Source: Candidatus Williamhamiltonella defendens (GTDB taxonomy: Bacteria; Pseudomonadota; Gammaproteobacteria; Enterobacterales; Enterobacteriaceae). From it: DNA of 64,000 bases. Numbering within the stretch: the first letter of the stretch is position 1; each line of letters opens with the position of its first letter. The position numbers and the translations under genes were made by a program. The DNA lies in NCBI RefSeq assembly GCF_900699045.1, contig NZ_CAADHL010000004.1:1-64000 (forward strand), given 5' to 3'. Shown piece by piece: positions 53,348-64,000 of the stretch. Under the pieces are notes generated by a model. It did no database searches. It was not told where the DNA came from and worked only from the letters and a program-made list of their open reading frames with translations.

Positions 53348-54850
53348 ATGGCCAATCCCCTTCCGCAGCCAGATGCTGATATCGCCCGTTTTGTGCTGGT
53401 AACACAGGCCGAGGACGGCATGATTGATATTATTATTGCGGATAATTACCGCAAAAAATTCAAGGTTCAACATTTTGTCAGCAGGGTATAGAAAGCATTT
53501 CCTGTGTGTACCCGCTGGGTCAGCCTGTCGCTGGATGAAATCGCCCACGTCTCCCTCCTGCCATCGGGTGATACCCCGTCACACAGCGTTAACCAGCAGC
53601 GTGCATCAAGCCACTTCTGCAAGGCCATTGTGCTATCAGCGTCTGACGTGCATTTTACCGTTGGGCGTGATGGATGGGAGGTGTGCCATATTGAGGCGCG
53701 TGTTCACGGTGAACTGTGCTGTCTGGACTGCATCGACAAGGACGAATAGATGGCGCTAGCGTACACAATTATTCTGTCGATGTGTTGATGTCACAGGAAA
53801 ATAGTTTTACCCTATTTTCATCAGGATGGCAGCCGTTGCTGAACGGCTTTTAAAGCCACTAGGGATATTTGGCGCACGTTATGCGCATATGCCTGCCGTC
53901 GGGGATCTGTATGTGTTGATGCGCCTGATTAAGGAGGACGGCGAAGACGTCCCAGATTTTGAATCATTTGGCTTTTTGCCTGATCAAATTAGGGTGCTGA
54001 AACGTCTGTTGCACCGTCTAGAGGGCATGATTATTTTATCCGGGCACCTCCGGGAAATCCAGTACGCTCGACACCGCCTCCGCCGCCTATCTTGCGCTAT
54101 GGGGCTATATCAACAGGTACTGGTACGACGACTGTTAACCATTGAATATCCACCCGAAGGCCGTATTGATGGCGAAATCCAGTCCAAGATTATCTCGGAC
54201 AAGAAAAACACCAAAGAAATCAAACGCGCATAGCTGCGGTCGATGGCCTATGCCTTGCGATGTGATCCGGATGTGATTTTAAACGGTGAAATACGTGATT
54301 TGGAATCCGCCTTCACCGCATTGAAAGCGGCCATGACCTGGCATCTTGACGACACTGCACCGCCAATGATGGCCTGAATATCCTTTAGCGACTGTAAATA
54401 GAAGGGGTATCCGCCCTGCTACTGGCCGATCCGCAGTTGTTGATTGGGGCTGATAAGTCAACGCTTTGTTCAGCGCTTATGCCCGCCCTACAAAGTCTCT
54501 TATCAGCGGGTAGACGGGTAGCTTGAGATAGACGATCTCAATCTGATTGAATACCACTTTCATTCTGAAAAGGTGTTTATGCGCCATGTTGAAGTCAGCG
54601 CACACTGTTATCACGGGATTAATGGGCGGATTGTAGTGGCCGAAGTGATTACTCCGGATGCCCCATTTTTGAACTGTACCGGACAAAAAGTAAATCGGTC
54701 GCGCAAACCTACTGGCATTGTAAAATGGGTGGTATTACGCGTAATCAGTACCTTTTTCACTACATCCATGTAGGAGCAGTTGACACACTGGCCGACCATT
54801 TGATTTGTCCGCTTGATAAAGACAGTTATACGTTGTTGTCTTGAGACAGT
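53348..54850 (+). pseudogene. pilQ: PilQ-like pilus ATPase (GspE family), degraded
   Basis: MANPLPQPDADIARFVLVTQ at the start; then LSASDVHFTVGRDGWEV and HGELCCLDCIDKDE. An open 135-residue stretch holds DFESFGFLPDQIRVLKRLLH, RLEGMIILSGHLREIQ (Walker A lost), [40 protein letters not shown] is the Walker B/Asp region. The C-terminus has RIVVAEVITPDAPF. Inactive because Walker A is destroyed. Confidence 0.8.
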
Positions 54851-54881
54851 GAAATAGACCACTCAACCTGAGAAAAAAATC

Positions 54882-55992
54882 ATGTGGTCATCATTAAATT
54901 CGCTGATTATGACCGTCAAACCTCGAATTACTTGCATCGTGAGAGGGATTTATCAGAAAACCTTTTCAGCCAAAGACCGCATTGCCTTCTACGACATGCT
55001 GGCCTTTTGCTGGATCATAAGAAATCTAAGAACAAATCGTTTACAGCACGCCTTTATCGATATGCGTAACGTGGTCACCGATTTTTGCCGTAAATATCAT
55101 CCTTTGTAGGTGTGCTGTTGACTGATTGTCTCTGTCTGCACTGGATGAGGGGCAATGCGCTTTTGAGAAGGTATTGCTCGAGTGGGTGCCGGTTCAGGAA
55201 TCCACTTGGATTAGGTATGCTATCCGGAAAGCATCTTAGATGCCCTTCGCCTTGTCGGCCAGATTGTTGAAGGCAGGACAACCATGGTCTCCGCCATGTT
55301 CGGCGCACTCGCCACCCCGGCTTGCTAATGGGTATCGTAGTGCTGATGATGCATATGGTGTGTGAGAATGTTATAGCTAAGCTAGCCAGACTGGTATCGC
55401 GTGAGAAACAGGAGGGCGCATTAAGCCTGTTAACTAGTATTTCGGAGTTTATGGTTCACTTTGCATGGTTACTGCTGTTCGGGTTACTGGCACTAAGCGT
55501 ATTTATCGTCTGGTCAATGTGGCATTGGACAAGGCGAAAAATCGCCGACAGTATGCTGCCGTGGTCCGTGTGTTGCGTCGTACAGGGCGTTTACTTTTTG
55601 CTAAACATCGCCGCGTTGCTACGGGTCAATATCCCAGTGATGCAGGCGGTCCATATGCTCGGCGAAACCACTAGTCCATGGCTGGAAATGCGCATCAATG
55701 AAACTATACATTATATGCGACATGGCGAACATATGGGGCTGGCCTTAAAAAGTACAGATGACCACTTTCCTTCACGGGATTGTGTCAATCAGATGATGCT
55801 GTGAACCTGGGCACGGGTGCAGAAAATAGCCTTGAGCAGTATGCCGACCAATGGTTGTCTATCACCATTCAACAGGTCAGTAAAACATCACGTTATTTAA
55901 CCAGACTCTGCTGCTTATTGGTGTTCGGTTACATATTGCTGTTGTTATTGGCTAGCAGAGATTTGAGTACCCTGGTCAATCAAATGAAGTAA
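54882..55992 (+). pseudogene. pilR: PilR-like inner membrane platform protein (GspF family), degraded
   Basis: FSAKDRIAFYDMLAFC at the N-terminus, then LLTSISEFMVHFAWLLLFGL and further transmembrane helices, CVNQMML, and SLEQYADQWLSITIQQVSKT with a last helix LLLLLASRDLSTLVNQMK. GspF-type topology. One long open part of 160 residues survives. Confidence 0.65.
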
Positions 55993-56042
55993 AAATGAAA
56001 AATAATTCAATGGCATGTTATCAGCACACCCAAGAGGACAGT

Positions 56043-56640
56043 ATGAAAAACAAGTCAACACTATATCTGGGATTTTAAGTCTTAAAATGATGGGCGTGCT
56101 GGCGATTATTACTGTTGCGATTGTCCTAGCAGTGGGGGCAGTGTCGAGTCTGTTTAATAAAAGCACGTTCAATGATGAAATTGAGAACGTACAGGCATTA
56201 GTGACACAATCACAAAGCATGTTAAAAACATAGGGAATATCCCTTCAGCAATGGCGCAAAAATGACGGTCACCCTAGTGCAGTTTGGCGGTGTGCACAGC
56301 AACATGACCATTAACGGTGAGAAATCAAAGGGAGAGGCAAAAATCACCAACGGCTGTGGCGGTGAGGTGATGATTGCGACAGAAAAGGTGTATGGCTCTG
56401 TTAATAACACGGGTTACCTATAAAAATGTGCTGCAGGAAGCTTGTAGCGTGATTATAACCAAACTCAGTGGCAGTGCATGATACAATTTCTATCAGTCAT
56501 AACGTGGGAAGAGTTACCGCAGAAAAAGCCGGGGCGTAATGCAAACCCGATAACGGCTTTGTCAGCGCGAATAGCCTCATCTTTAAATCTAATCATTAAT
56601 CCATTCTTTATTTCATGTTTAATGCCGTTTGATGCAGAAA
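56043..56640 (+). pseudogene. pilS: PilS-like major prepilin, degraded
   Basis: The hydrophobic prepilin helix reads SLKMMGVLAIITVAIVLAVG, then ALVTQSQSMLKT, VQFGGVHSNMTINGEKSKGE, EVMIATEKVYGS, and CSVIITKLSGSA. These follow R64 PilS in order. The processing Gly site is preserved in part, but stops follow. Confidence 0.65.
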
Positions 56641-56689
56641 GTGCATGGGTGGCTTTTTCTGCATTTCAGGAGCAGATGTCGTGATAATG

Positions 56690-57060
56690 ATGACGTTCTA
56701 GGTTGCCATAAGCATGATCACGGCGGTACAGGAATTTTATTTTATAAAGGGAGGGTTTTATATACCAGATTGACCCAAACTGCTTACAGCCATTGCACAG
56801 AAGGAAAGTCGCCTGTCTGCGAAAGCGGTGAATGGGTGTGTATTGAGCGTGGATTACGGGCTGATGCAGGTGAATTCCACGCATATCCACAGACTACAGA
56901 AAATGGGGGTGATCCGCCATCATGAGGATTTGCTTAATCAGTCCTACCTTAACGTTAAGATCGGCGCTTGGATACTGGTGAAACGTCTTCGTGAATGTGG
57001 CGTGAACTAGGACTGTCTGGGATCATAGAACGCGTGCTTCCACTCCTTGAATAACAAGAA
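56690..57060 (+). pseudogene. pilT: PilT-like lytic transglycosylase, degraded
   Basis: LTAIAQKESRLSAKAVNGCV carries the catalytic Glu pattern (ISxKES), followed by DYGLMQVNSTHIHRLQKMGV and YLNVKIGAWILVKRL. This is the VirB1/PilT soluble transglycosylase type between pilS and pilU. A frame change near 56800 breaks it. Confidence 0.65.
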
Positions 57061-57129
57061 ACTGTCTGCACTATGCTCAATAGATTTATGCACACTACAG
57101 GCCGGTGGTCAGCGGTGACAGGAGAAAAC

Positions 57130-57565
57130 TGTGAGCGTGGTGAGTCTCGTGTGGCTGGGACTCTGCGCCGTTCTCATGCAAAGCAGTGTGGTCATTGTCG
57201 CCAGGCATTGTCTTTATGTTCATCACGAGCGCCCCTATTAGCTATCGGTAGAAGGCTGATAGTCACTGCTGGCCTTTGGTATGACCGGAGCCGTCTGTCG
57301 TTTTCTATTGTCCACGGAGAGCAGATTACCCGCCCTGCTCACCGTGTTAAGTATATTTGGTGTGCTATGGGCACTACGAACCCTCTCTTATCGTCGTGAT
57401 GATCGCACACAGTTTGGTGTGGGAGACGTATACCTGATAGCAGGTTTTGGCATGTGGTTTTCCTTCCCTGCTGTTGTCTGGGTTATCAGTGTTTCCGCCG
57501 TTTCAGGGGGGGTTGCTAGCAAGAAGAGCACGTCATCTGTTTCAGTGGCAAGAAAACGTCAATGA
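57130..57565 (+). pseudogene. pilU: PilU-like prepilin peptidase, degraded
   Basis: Hydrophobic segments VVSLVWLGLCAVLMQSSVVI and ALLTVLSIFGVLWAL, then GVGDVYLIAGFGMWFSFPAV, the GxGDxxL aspartate motif of A24 peptidases. Stops early in the frame. Confidence 0.6.
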
Positions 57566-57639
57566 TCGTTCTGCACCATTTGCTCCCTTTTTATGTGGCG
57601 TGGCAGCGATTGCATATGTCAAACAGACAGGAACTTATG

Positions 57640-58792
57640 TTGAGGTCACATATTCAAAAAATCATCGAGCAAAAAGCCAGAAATCCATCGTGGATTTATC
57701 TCGCTGGAAATCATGGGTGTGTTGGTGGTTGTAGTAATAGCGGCATTGTTTGGTGCAGAGAAACCCAGTGACTATCTACATGAGCAGCAGTGTATGGTTG
57801 CCGCCCGTCATGCCAGCTAGTTTCATGAAGCATCAAAGCAGTATATTGCTGACCATCGCTATAAATTACTCAATTAACCGCGACCCTATCATATTACGCC
57901 GTTGTTACTGATTAAAAACGGGTATCTGCAACAGGGGTTTTCAGAGAAAAATGGCTTGGTCAACAGTACGTAACATGGGTGGTGCAAAATAGCATCAAAA
58001 CCCAACCCGCGCTACAGGTCAGCGCCTGTAGCGTACATGGTGCCCATTTTTTAGAAAAAGGCATGCGCCGAATTGCCACTCAGATTAACGATATGGGGTA
58101 TATCGATGAGAAAAATATCGCCATCGGCGCTTATGGGGTTGAACAAGCGATCCCTGTGATTTTGGCCTGCCGCCACAGGCATATTACCATGCGTTATCGT
58201 TAGAAATTCTGGGTAGCGTGTTGCAGGAAAGCGATCGGCTGTATCGATTTCAGGTTAAGCACAGGCTTGAACTGAACCGGATACATACCCCATATAGATA
58301 TGTAGTAAAGATATCAATCATTCAGGCAGGATGAATACCTCAGGTAATATCACGACCACAGGCATCGTGCGGGGCGGCACGGTTCAGCTCAATAAGATAT
58401 CGGTTGTCGGCAAGGTCTGTCAGCATGGGCATGGGCAGTGCGCAGGGGGAGGTCAACTGTCACGCGCAGGCAAGAATGAAGTATCGGTAAAGTCCACAGG
58501 CGCTTTTTATTTTGTACTGGTCTCCATTTCATCCAGATTTTTTGCGGTCGACGGTTCACACACAGCCATGGCGAACCTTACCCTATTGCTCAATGTCAGA
58601 GTGATGGAACACATCATGAACGGATTAAATGTCACGAAAACTGGAGGGGTGGCCACTACTGGGGCTACAAAACTATGGGCGTCGTACAAAACAATATCGC
58701 TTTAAAATATCCCATGGCGATTACCGCCGCGTGGCACTGAGCTCAGCCCATTACCACATGAGCAGTGATATCAGAATCGATCTGTCGCATTA
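57640..58792 (+). pseudogene. pilV: PilV-like minor pilin/adhesin, degraded, no shufflon seen
   Basis: The prepilin-like start (WIYL then LEIMGVLVVVVIAAL), AARHASXFHEASKQYIADHR, LLIKNGYLQQGFSEKNGLVN, WVVQNSIKTQPALQVSACSV, HGAHFLEKGMRRIATQIND and a C-terminus with GNITTTGIVRGGTVQLNK, then NGLNVTKTGG. Matches R64-type PilV. Only one C-terminal segment is present, with no repeated sfx-like sites, so no shufflon. Stops throughout. Confidence 0.65.
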
Positions 58793-58945
58793 ACCTCCCA
58801 CTCTATACTCTTCTTTCATTGAAATCACCTTGGAAGGATATCATGCTGAATCTCAATAGCGTTGTAGTGATGGTTTTTATCGTTGCAGTGTCGGAAATAC
58901 CCTAAAATACATTGATTTTAAAATACCTTATAAGGAAAAAAAACA

Positions 58946-61039
58946 TGAACTTACATATAGTAGAAAAACCTTCTGTGGCGCATGATATTGCCAAAGCATT
59001 GGGGTCTTATTTCCAGAAAAAACAGCTATTTTAAGTCAGCTGATCACATCGTGATATGATGCTACGGGCATCTACTGAAATGGATTGAGCCGGAAGTCTA
59101 TCATCCGGCTTACGCACAGTGGAAAGCCGAGAATTTGGCGTTGTAGCTTGACCCGTTACGCTATAAGCCGATTGCCGGAAAGGAAGCGCATACCCAAGCC
59201 GTTATCAATCTGATTCAGCGGGATGATATGATGGTCCACGCAGGTGATATGGACAACGAAGGGCAACTGCTAGTTAAGGAGTTGCTGGAATATACCGACA
59301 ACTGCAAGCCGGTTAAGCGTCCGCTGATGAACGATCACACAGATGCTGCCGTTAAAAATGCCCTTTCCCAACTCAAAGACAATCAACAGTTCAATGGCAT
59401 TTACCGCAAAGCCCTGGCACGGGCATGCTGTCAATTTGATTTATGGCATAAGCATGACCCGTGCCTATGCCATCAAGGGACGAAAAATGGCTATCGGGGC
59501 GTCTTGTCCGTTTAGCGGGTACAAACGCCGATCCGTGGCTTGATAGTGTTCCGCTATCTTATCCATCAGTCGTACCCATCAAGTTTTTACTATCAGCTGA
59601 CATGTGATTTTGCGGTGAGCAGTCAGCAATTCTTCGCTAACTGGAAGGTCAGTGACAATGCGCCGAAGAATAACAAAAATCGCCTTACCAGAAACAGTTA
59701 TGTCAATGCACTCGCGCGATGCGATATACGTTTGCACGGGAAAAAAGCCGATATAAAGTCGGATGGTGTGTAGGAGAAGGCCAGCGCCCCGTCCCTTCCG
59801 TTCAATCTGGTGAGATTGCAGTAGACGATAAACTGCCAGTACAAAATGACAGCGGCGCGAACGCTGGAAATTACCTAGCAGCTACGCGAAAAACACAAAA
59901 CCATCACCTATCATTGCTCTGATTGCTCCTATCAGTCAGATGAGCAGTTAAGAAGCGCCTCAAGTGCTTGAAGCCCAGCAAAGCATAGGCGATTTTAACG
60001 GACTTGCCCTTGATCAGATCCGTAAAAGCAAGGCGTTTGACAGTGGAAAGGTAACGTCGCATACCGCGATTACCCCCCCACCGCTAAAGTAGCGGCATTA
60101 AACGCCATGAATGAGTATGAACGGCGGGTTTATTTGGCTATCGTATAACATTATCCGGTTTAGTTAATGCACAACAAGCGTTATCTGGCAGCCTTGGTTG
60201 TCGTTGAGGTTGACGGAGAGACCTTTAGCGCACAGGCAAGAAAAATGATGGATGCCAGGTTTAGTGCCTTTCTCAAAGGTGAAGAGTTAGATGCTAGTAA
60301 TGAAGATATACCTGGCAGCACGTTCGATGCACTACAGGCATTACGTCCCGTGGAAACCAGATTTTGTGAAACAGTGACCGTGAACGAAAAGAAAACCACG
60401 CTACCGCCGCTATTTACCGAGGCAACGCTACTGGCAGCACTGGTGTGGGTAGCCGATTTTATTTAAGATTTCCGTATTAAGCAATTTCTGAAAGAAAAGG
60501 ATAAAGATAAAAAATATGAGCACAGGGGCATCGATATACACGCAAGACGTCCAGACATGCTGGAAAAACTCAAAGCCCGGCAATTTATCACAGAAGAAAA
60601 AGGGAAGGTTATCCCCACTGAAACTGGCGTAGCCTTTTCCGTGTCTTGCCGGATTTAGCAACACTTCCCGATATAACCGCGCTCTGGTCAGCACAACAAA
60701 GCGAAATCGAATAGGGTGATAAAACCGCTGATTAAATTTGTTAGAGAATTGCGCCAACAGGTCAATATAATCAGTGCAGGGGATATTAAAGGCGAAGCAA
60801 AACCCAATAAGGGACAGGTAGAAAGATTAACCGCCCCTGCCCACACTGTGCCAAAGATATTGTGGTTCACCCTAAACTGTTTGCCTGTATAGGTTGAAAC
60901 CCTGATTGAACAAGGTAAAACCTCTAAAATTAAAGTATTGATTAGAAAAAAGACGGATAAGCCTTTCTCGGTAATGCTGGTTTTACAAGATAAAACCAGT
61001 GGAAAAGTTGGGTTTGAATTTAACTACAACGGTAAATAA
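58946..61039 (+). pseudogene. topB: DNA topoisomerase III (TopB/TraE type), degraded
   Basis: MNLHIVEKPSVAHDIAKALG (TOPRIM start), VYHPAYAQWKAENLAL, VHAGDMDNEGQLLVKELLEY (the DxDxEG metal motif, here DMDNEG), then LTLPFPTQRQ-type and GRVQTP-like fragments in other frames. A zinc-finger-like CPHCAKDIVVHPKLFAC lies near the end, ending FEFNYNGK. Many stops. Plasmid topoisomerases decatenate conjugative plasmids. Confidence 0.75.
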
Positions 61040-61396
61040 TGAACATTAAATAGCGTAACCTGTTAAATGAAGATGAAACTGAAATCTATTGTAATCTTAA
61101 CCGTTTAATTCCAGAAGGTGTTGTTATTTTTGTTAAAAAACCGTCAGTATTTTTAATACCTATCGCTGATTATGGAGCAGAACTATTTTACTATGACTTC
61201 ATGGAAGTCAATAATGTGACAGCATCTTTTGTATTGTTTGATGTAAAGAATAAAAAAGTATGTAAGGTAATGACATTACACAATTAATCTAAAAAACAGA
61301 CAACACTTGAATTAAGAAAGATTATTGAAATCTGCCAAATCCATTTGATAAAAGTTGGCAGTATTGCCGAATTGTATACCTGTGAACTGTTTTGAA
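61040..61396 (+). pseudogene. Hypothetical protein with an early stop
   Basis: MNIK, a TAG, then RNLLNEDETEIYCNLNRLIP and GVVIFVKKPSVFLIPIADYG up to VCKVMTLHN and a TAA, after which the frame stays open to CELF. About 115 residues if both stops are read through. ATG overlaps the topB stop. Not recognised. Confidence 0.4.
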
Positions 61397-61419
61397 AATA
61401 GCAGTAAAATTAAAATGAT

Positions 61420-61758
61420 TTAATCATCTCCGAATACTGATTTACTGTTATTTTTTGTAATATCTTTAGTTGATAAAGGTTTTTTATCTATGTTTAATTC
61501 GCTATGAATTTGCTTATCTATTCTGGTTTCATGTGAAAAGGATTTTATCAGTTTGGATATATCAGATGCTTCAATTCCTTTTTCTGTAATCATAGCGCAA
61601 ATAATGTTAGGAAGTCGCGGATCTATTGATGTTAATGCAAGTCCTGCAACTAACAGTGATTTAGAAGATAAGTTATTTTTTGTATCAAGGATTTCTATTG
61701 CAAACTTATCAATGATATTCGTAGGTGTTAATGCAATAGATAGTCTTTTCTGTTTCAT
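61420..61758 (-). CDS. parR: ParR/StbB-like partition adaptor
   Basis: A 112-residue protein directly after parM, six bases apart, as in R1-type parMRC operons where ParR binds the centromere and caps ParM filaments. The N-terminus KRLSIALTPTNIIDKFAIEI is compatible with the ribbon-helix-helix of ParR/StbB; the C-terminal third is charged and probably disordered. Sequence motif support is modest and the assignment leans on the parM partner. Intact frame. Confidence 0.75.
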   Translation of the reverse strand: MKQKRLSIALTPTNIIDKFAIEILDTKNNLSSKSLLVAGLALTSIDPRLPNIICAMITEKGIEASDISKLIKSFSHETRIDKQIHSELNIDKKPLSTKDITKNNSKSVFGDD

Positions 61759-61764
61759 CTGTAT

Positions 61765-62727
61765 TTACCCCATAGTGAAAAGGCCATTGACCAAATCAAA
61801 TTGTGGATGAGAGGACACGAAAAAACGGTCGTGACGAACATTGCAGAAATCTTTTATTGCTTGACTGATAAGCTCAGATCCACCTCCAATGACCATAACA
61901 TGGCTATATCCTTTAAACTGCCTTATCGAATTGATTATACGCTCATTAAGACGACGATTTGCGCTTTCAATGGTTTCTTTTACTCTCTGTATTTTTGCTG
62001 GAATATTTATATTTTTATCGAAAAAATCATGGTTTTTTCGGTTGATAATGAAAAGATCTGCCATATGGTTTGATGCATATGTTTTTGCTTCTATGAGTGC
62101 ATTCTTAGCTTCTTCAGTTATCAATGAAACCCCCGTATGCGGATCGCCATAGATATTGATGACATCTGTCATTTGTCCAGATATTTGTGAAATATCAAGT
62201 GTAGTTCCCCCTATGTCAACGATAAGCAATGATTGGTTTATATCCATTTCAGACAGGATTTCAAATCCAGCCGGTATTGATTCCGGCCTGACAGTAATTG
62301 AATTGAGCTTAAACATTTGTGTTTCTTTGCTATTACTGACTCTCCGCATTAAGCCAGATTTTTTTCTTTGAACATTTTCTTTATTTACCTGTTTGTTTGT
62401 GTCGTAGTACTCTGATAAGGGTAAGGTCACGACAATATCTATTGTTTTTGGTTCTATTCCTGTTTTCAACAGAGCGTGATGAATAGCGATTGTATTAGCG
62501 GCGCTGTATTGCCACTCAATGTTATTTGTATTCAATGCTGTTGAATCATGGCGATCAAAAGAATACTTTTCTCCATCGATATCATAGTTAACTATATTAC
62601 TGTTGCCAAAATCTGCTTTCCAGCCCCGTTTAAACGTAGTGGGCACAGCAATTTTTTTTTCGACACCTTCCTCCCCATCCCATTTTACTTTGATGCTAGT
62701 TGACCCGTCATCTACATAAATTTTCAT
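61765..62727 (-). CDS. parM: Actin-like plasmid partition protein ParM (StbA)
   Basis: Forms ATP-driven filaments that push plasmid copies apart. It has 320 residues, the same as R1 ParM, and is collinear with it. Actin-fold motifs: phosphate 1 YVDDGSTSIKVKW, phosphate 2 LLIVDIGGTTLDISQISG, adenosine VMVIGGGSELI. Also IEWQYSAANTIAIHHALL, VVTLPLSEYYDTN, PESIPAGFEILSEMD. No interruption. This and ParR are the only intact partition genes, since the ParA-type locus at 5 kb is dead. Upstream repeats (62728-62815) are the probable centromere and promoter, where ParR would both segregate and repress. Confidence 0.96.
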   Translation of the reverse strand: MKIYVDDGSTSIKVKWDGEEGVEKKIAVPTTFKRGWKADFGNSNIVNYDIDGEKYSFDRHDSTALNTNNIEWQYSAANTIAIHHALLKTGIEPKTIDIVVTLPLSEYYDTNKQVNKENVQRKKSGLMRRVSNSKETQMFKLNSITVRPESIPAGFEILSEMDINQSLLIVDIGGTTLDISQISGQMTDVINIYGDPHTGVSLITEEAKNALIEAKTYASNHMADLFIINRKNHDFFDKNINIPAKIQRVKETIESANRRLNERIINSIRQFKGYSHVMVIGGGSELISQAIKDFCNVRHDRFFVSSHPQFDLVNGLFTMG

Positions 62728-62815
62728 AAAAAACCTATAAAATATTATTTTAAACTAAAAACATAAATTTTATGAAATTTAGCACTAAAAACTAAGCTAG
62801 TAAACATAAAAATAT
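62728..62815. repeat. Candidate parC centromere/promoter repeats
   Basis: Short imperfect direct repeats of the type AACTAAAAACATAAA, CACTAAAAACTAAG and AGTAAACATAAAAA lie right before parM, the place of parC in R1-like operons. They are AT-rich, so chance similarity is possible. Confidence 0.5.
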
Positions 62816-62939
62816 GTTTATTTGCTCTTTTGATTACTATAATTATGTAAATTTATGCTATTGTATGTTTTATCATAATTATAATTATTTTCTATCTTCT
62901 TCAAGCTAAATTTGCATGAACAGCATTAAAATAGCTTAT

Positions 62940-63110
62940 ACCTATACATCCTCCAAAAAACCAGTGTAGTGGCGGGCCAGAACGATAAATGTGTACTTGT
63001 GTAGCTAACGCCTATCTGCTGTCGTGTGTTTATATTGGTGATTTTAGCTTTCTGTTACTAGATGGTTTCCCTTGTTTCAGGATAAGTAAAGAAATGTCTG
63101 TCAACGAAAC
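62940..63110. repeat. Third copy of the oriT-like segment
   Basis: Inverted and diverged copy of 34.96-35.08 kb, with AGAACGATAAATGTGTAC matching AACGACAAATGTGCAC at 22.31 kb. It lies directly before the third replication region. Confidence 0.5.
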
Positions 63111-63129
63111 ACGTTAACTATGTGGAATG

Positions 63130-63930
63130 TGAAGAAGAAAAAGACGAAAGGTAATTGATAATCCTCGCCGTCTTGAAAAATATCTTTATCTGAAAATCTT
63201 ACTTTGCTTAACCGTCAAAAACCCTCTTAAAACGTCTTCTATCTATCGGTGTAAGAGATCTCTTTTTATGCCAAACATTATTACATAAGAGTGTTATTTT
63301 ATGCTCCTTAAAATGGTTTTATGCGGTTTTAGAGGTATTTGGTTTAAATACGTCTAACGTCTAAGAATTGTAAAAAAATTTTTTTAACTTTAACCAAGAG
63401 CGCTCGCCTCAGTCTTTGGCTGAGGCGTACCGAAGGAGATTTTCTCTGAGGAACGCACAGCAAAAACCAGGAAGCGGCAGATCCTATTTTGTCGAGGGAA
63501 GCACGGTCACTCTTTATCTAATATTTGGCAATCAGATTTTTTGGTATTCGAATTTATTCCTGTTTAACTGATGTGTTAACAACTGAAGTTATCCACAATA
63601 TTTAAGGTGGAAAACGTGGTTAAAAGATCAGTTATGTATAGTTAAAAGAAGTTAAAGAGATTTTTTTAGCTGTAGGTATATGAAATATCATAAGTGTTGC
63701 GACATGTTGGTTTTTAAATCACAGTTAGTTCTTGGTATTATTCACAGTATGAAAGAATATGTTTGTTTATTTGAGCTCATTTTTGTTAATTTGGTTTTTA
63801 AATTACAGTATATTGCAATTTTTAGCATTTTTAAAATCAAAGAAACGCGCTAATCAAGTGCTGCTGAAACCTAACTGGTTCTTACCAACAACCCTAGTAG
63901 AAGATAGGGTGAAGGCTATGGCAGATCACA
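63130..63930 (+). other. Replication region copy C, leader part
   Basis: Closely follows copy A (29.59-30.2 kb) base by base with diverged spots. It contains the hairpin CGCCTCAG-loop-CTGAGGCG (63405-63427, perfect arms) and a DnaA box TTATCCACA (63589-63597). No iterons of the copy B type are seen. No gene. Confidence 0.65.
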
Positions 63931-64000
63931 TACAATTAATCAGAGAGTAAGCAACTTGAGAATGTTATGTCCCCGCAAAGATGAGTTAGAATTTTTATTG
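63930..64000 (+). pseudogene. repA: RepA copy C, N-terminal part, out of frame with its ATG and cut by window edge
   Basis: INQRVSNLRMLCPRKDELEF matches residues 6-25 of the intact RepA. The ATG at about 63919 is in another frame and reaches a stop at 63950, so this copy seems frameshifted at its start. The remainder lies outside the window. Confidence 0.65.

Noticed and set aside
54279-54862. Minus-strand frames over pilQ
   Set aside because: Shadows of the degraded pilQ, whose plus-strand motifs are unmistakable.
57640-58792. Shufflon at the pilV 3' end
   Set aside because: Only one C-terminal segment and no repeated recombination sites or nearby rci-type integrase are visible.

Overview
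The window looks like one accessory replicon (plasmid or integrated plasmid) of a host-restricted gammaproteobacterium, most likely an insect endosymbiont of the order Enterobacterales. Reasons: enterobacterial-type thi and mutL genes; a MOBP relaxase, VirB secretion genes, a thin type IV pilus operon, topoisomerase III, ParM/ParR and three RepA replication regions; and massive gene decay, with more than thirty recognisable but broken genes around a few intact ones. Gene content recalls secondary or co-obligate aphid symbionts of the Hamiltonella/Regiella/Fukatsuia type. That genus guess is inference only.

Layout. 1-1.5 kb: a group II intron sitting in an rpn gene, then an intact HU-like gene. 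1.7-5.6 kb: decayed mobilisation (relaxase plus MobC-like) and ParA-type partition modules. 6.5-7.0 kb: gldA 3' fragment. 7.27-14.4 kb: intact thiamin cluster thiC-E-F-S-G-H, a stand-alone ThiI rhodanese domain, then thiD, ending in a terminator. 14.6-21.5 kb: pseudogenes of roxA, IS3, rpn, mutL, two PAS-LuxR regulators, a CodB-type permease, and a lytic transglycosylase joined to mob DNA. 22.3-27.9 kb: intact urea amidolyase pair (allophanate hydrolase then urea carboxylase), minus strand. 27.9-29.6 kb: a 40-bp inverted repeat and IS1595, IS66 and IS4 debris. 29.6-34.8 kb: two head-to-head replication regions, one with a dead repA and one with an intact repA and seven iterons, with a second dead roxA between them. 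35.1-37.3 kb: second mob module and a resolvase, all broken. 37.5-39.7 kb: rpn and LuxR-type debris. 40.7-48.5 kb: decayed VirB1-VirB11/VirD4. 48.6-58.8 kb: decayed pilL/M-V operon. 58.9-61.0 kb: decayed topB. 61.4-62.7 kb: intact parM/parR. 63.1-64.0 kb: third copy of the replication region.

How it works together. Genes that still look functional do three jobs: maintain the replicon (RepA with iterons, ParM/ParR, perhaps HU), make thiamin phosphate (HMP by ThiC, thiazole by ThiF/S/G/H plus the rhodanese sulfur donor, kinase ThiD, coupling by ThiE), and split urea to ammonia and CO2 through allophanate. Transfer genes are dead. The replicon therefore looks like a former conjugative plasmid kept as a nutrient-provisioning and nitrogen-recycling element. 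The thi and urea genes appear clearly richer in G+C than the AT-rich backbone, which suggests they came from another source.
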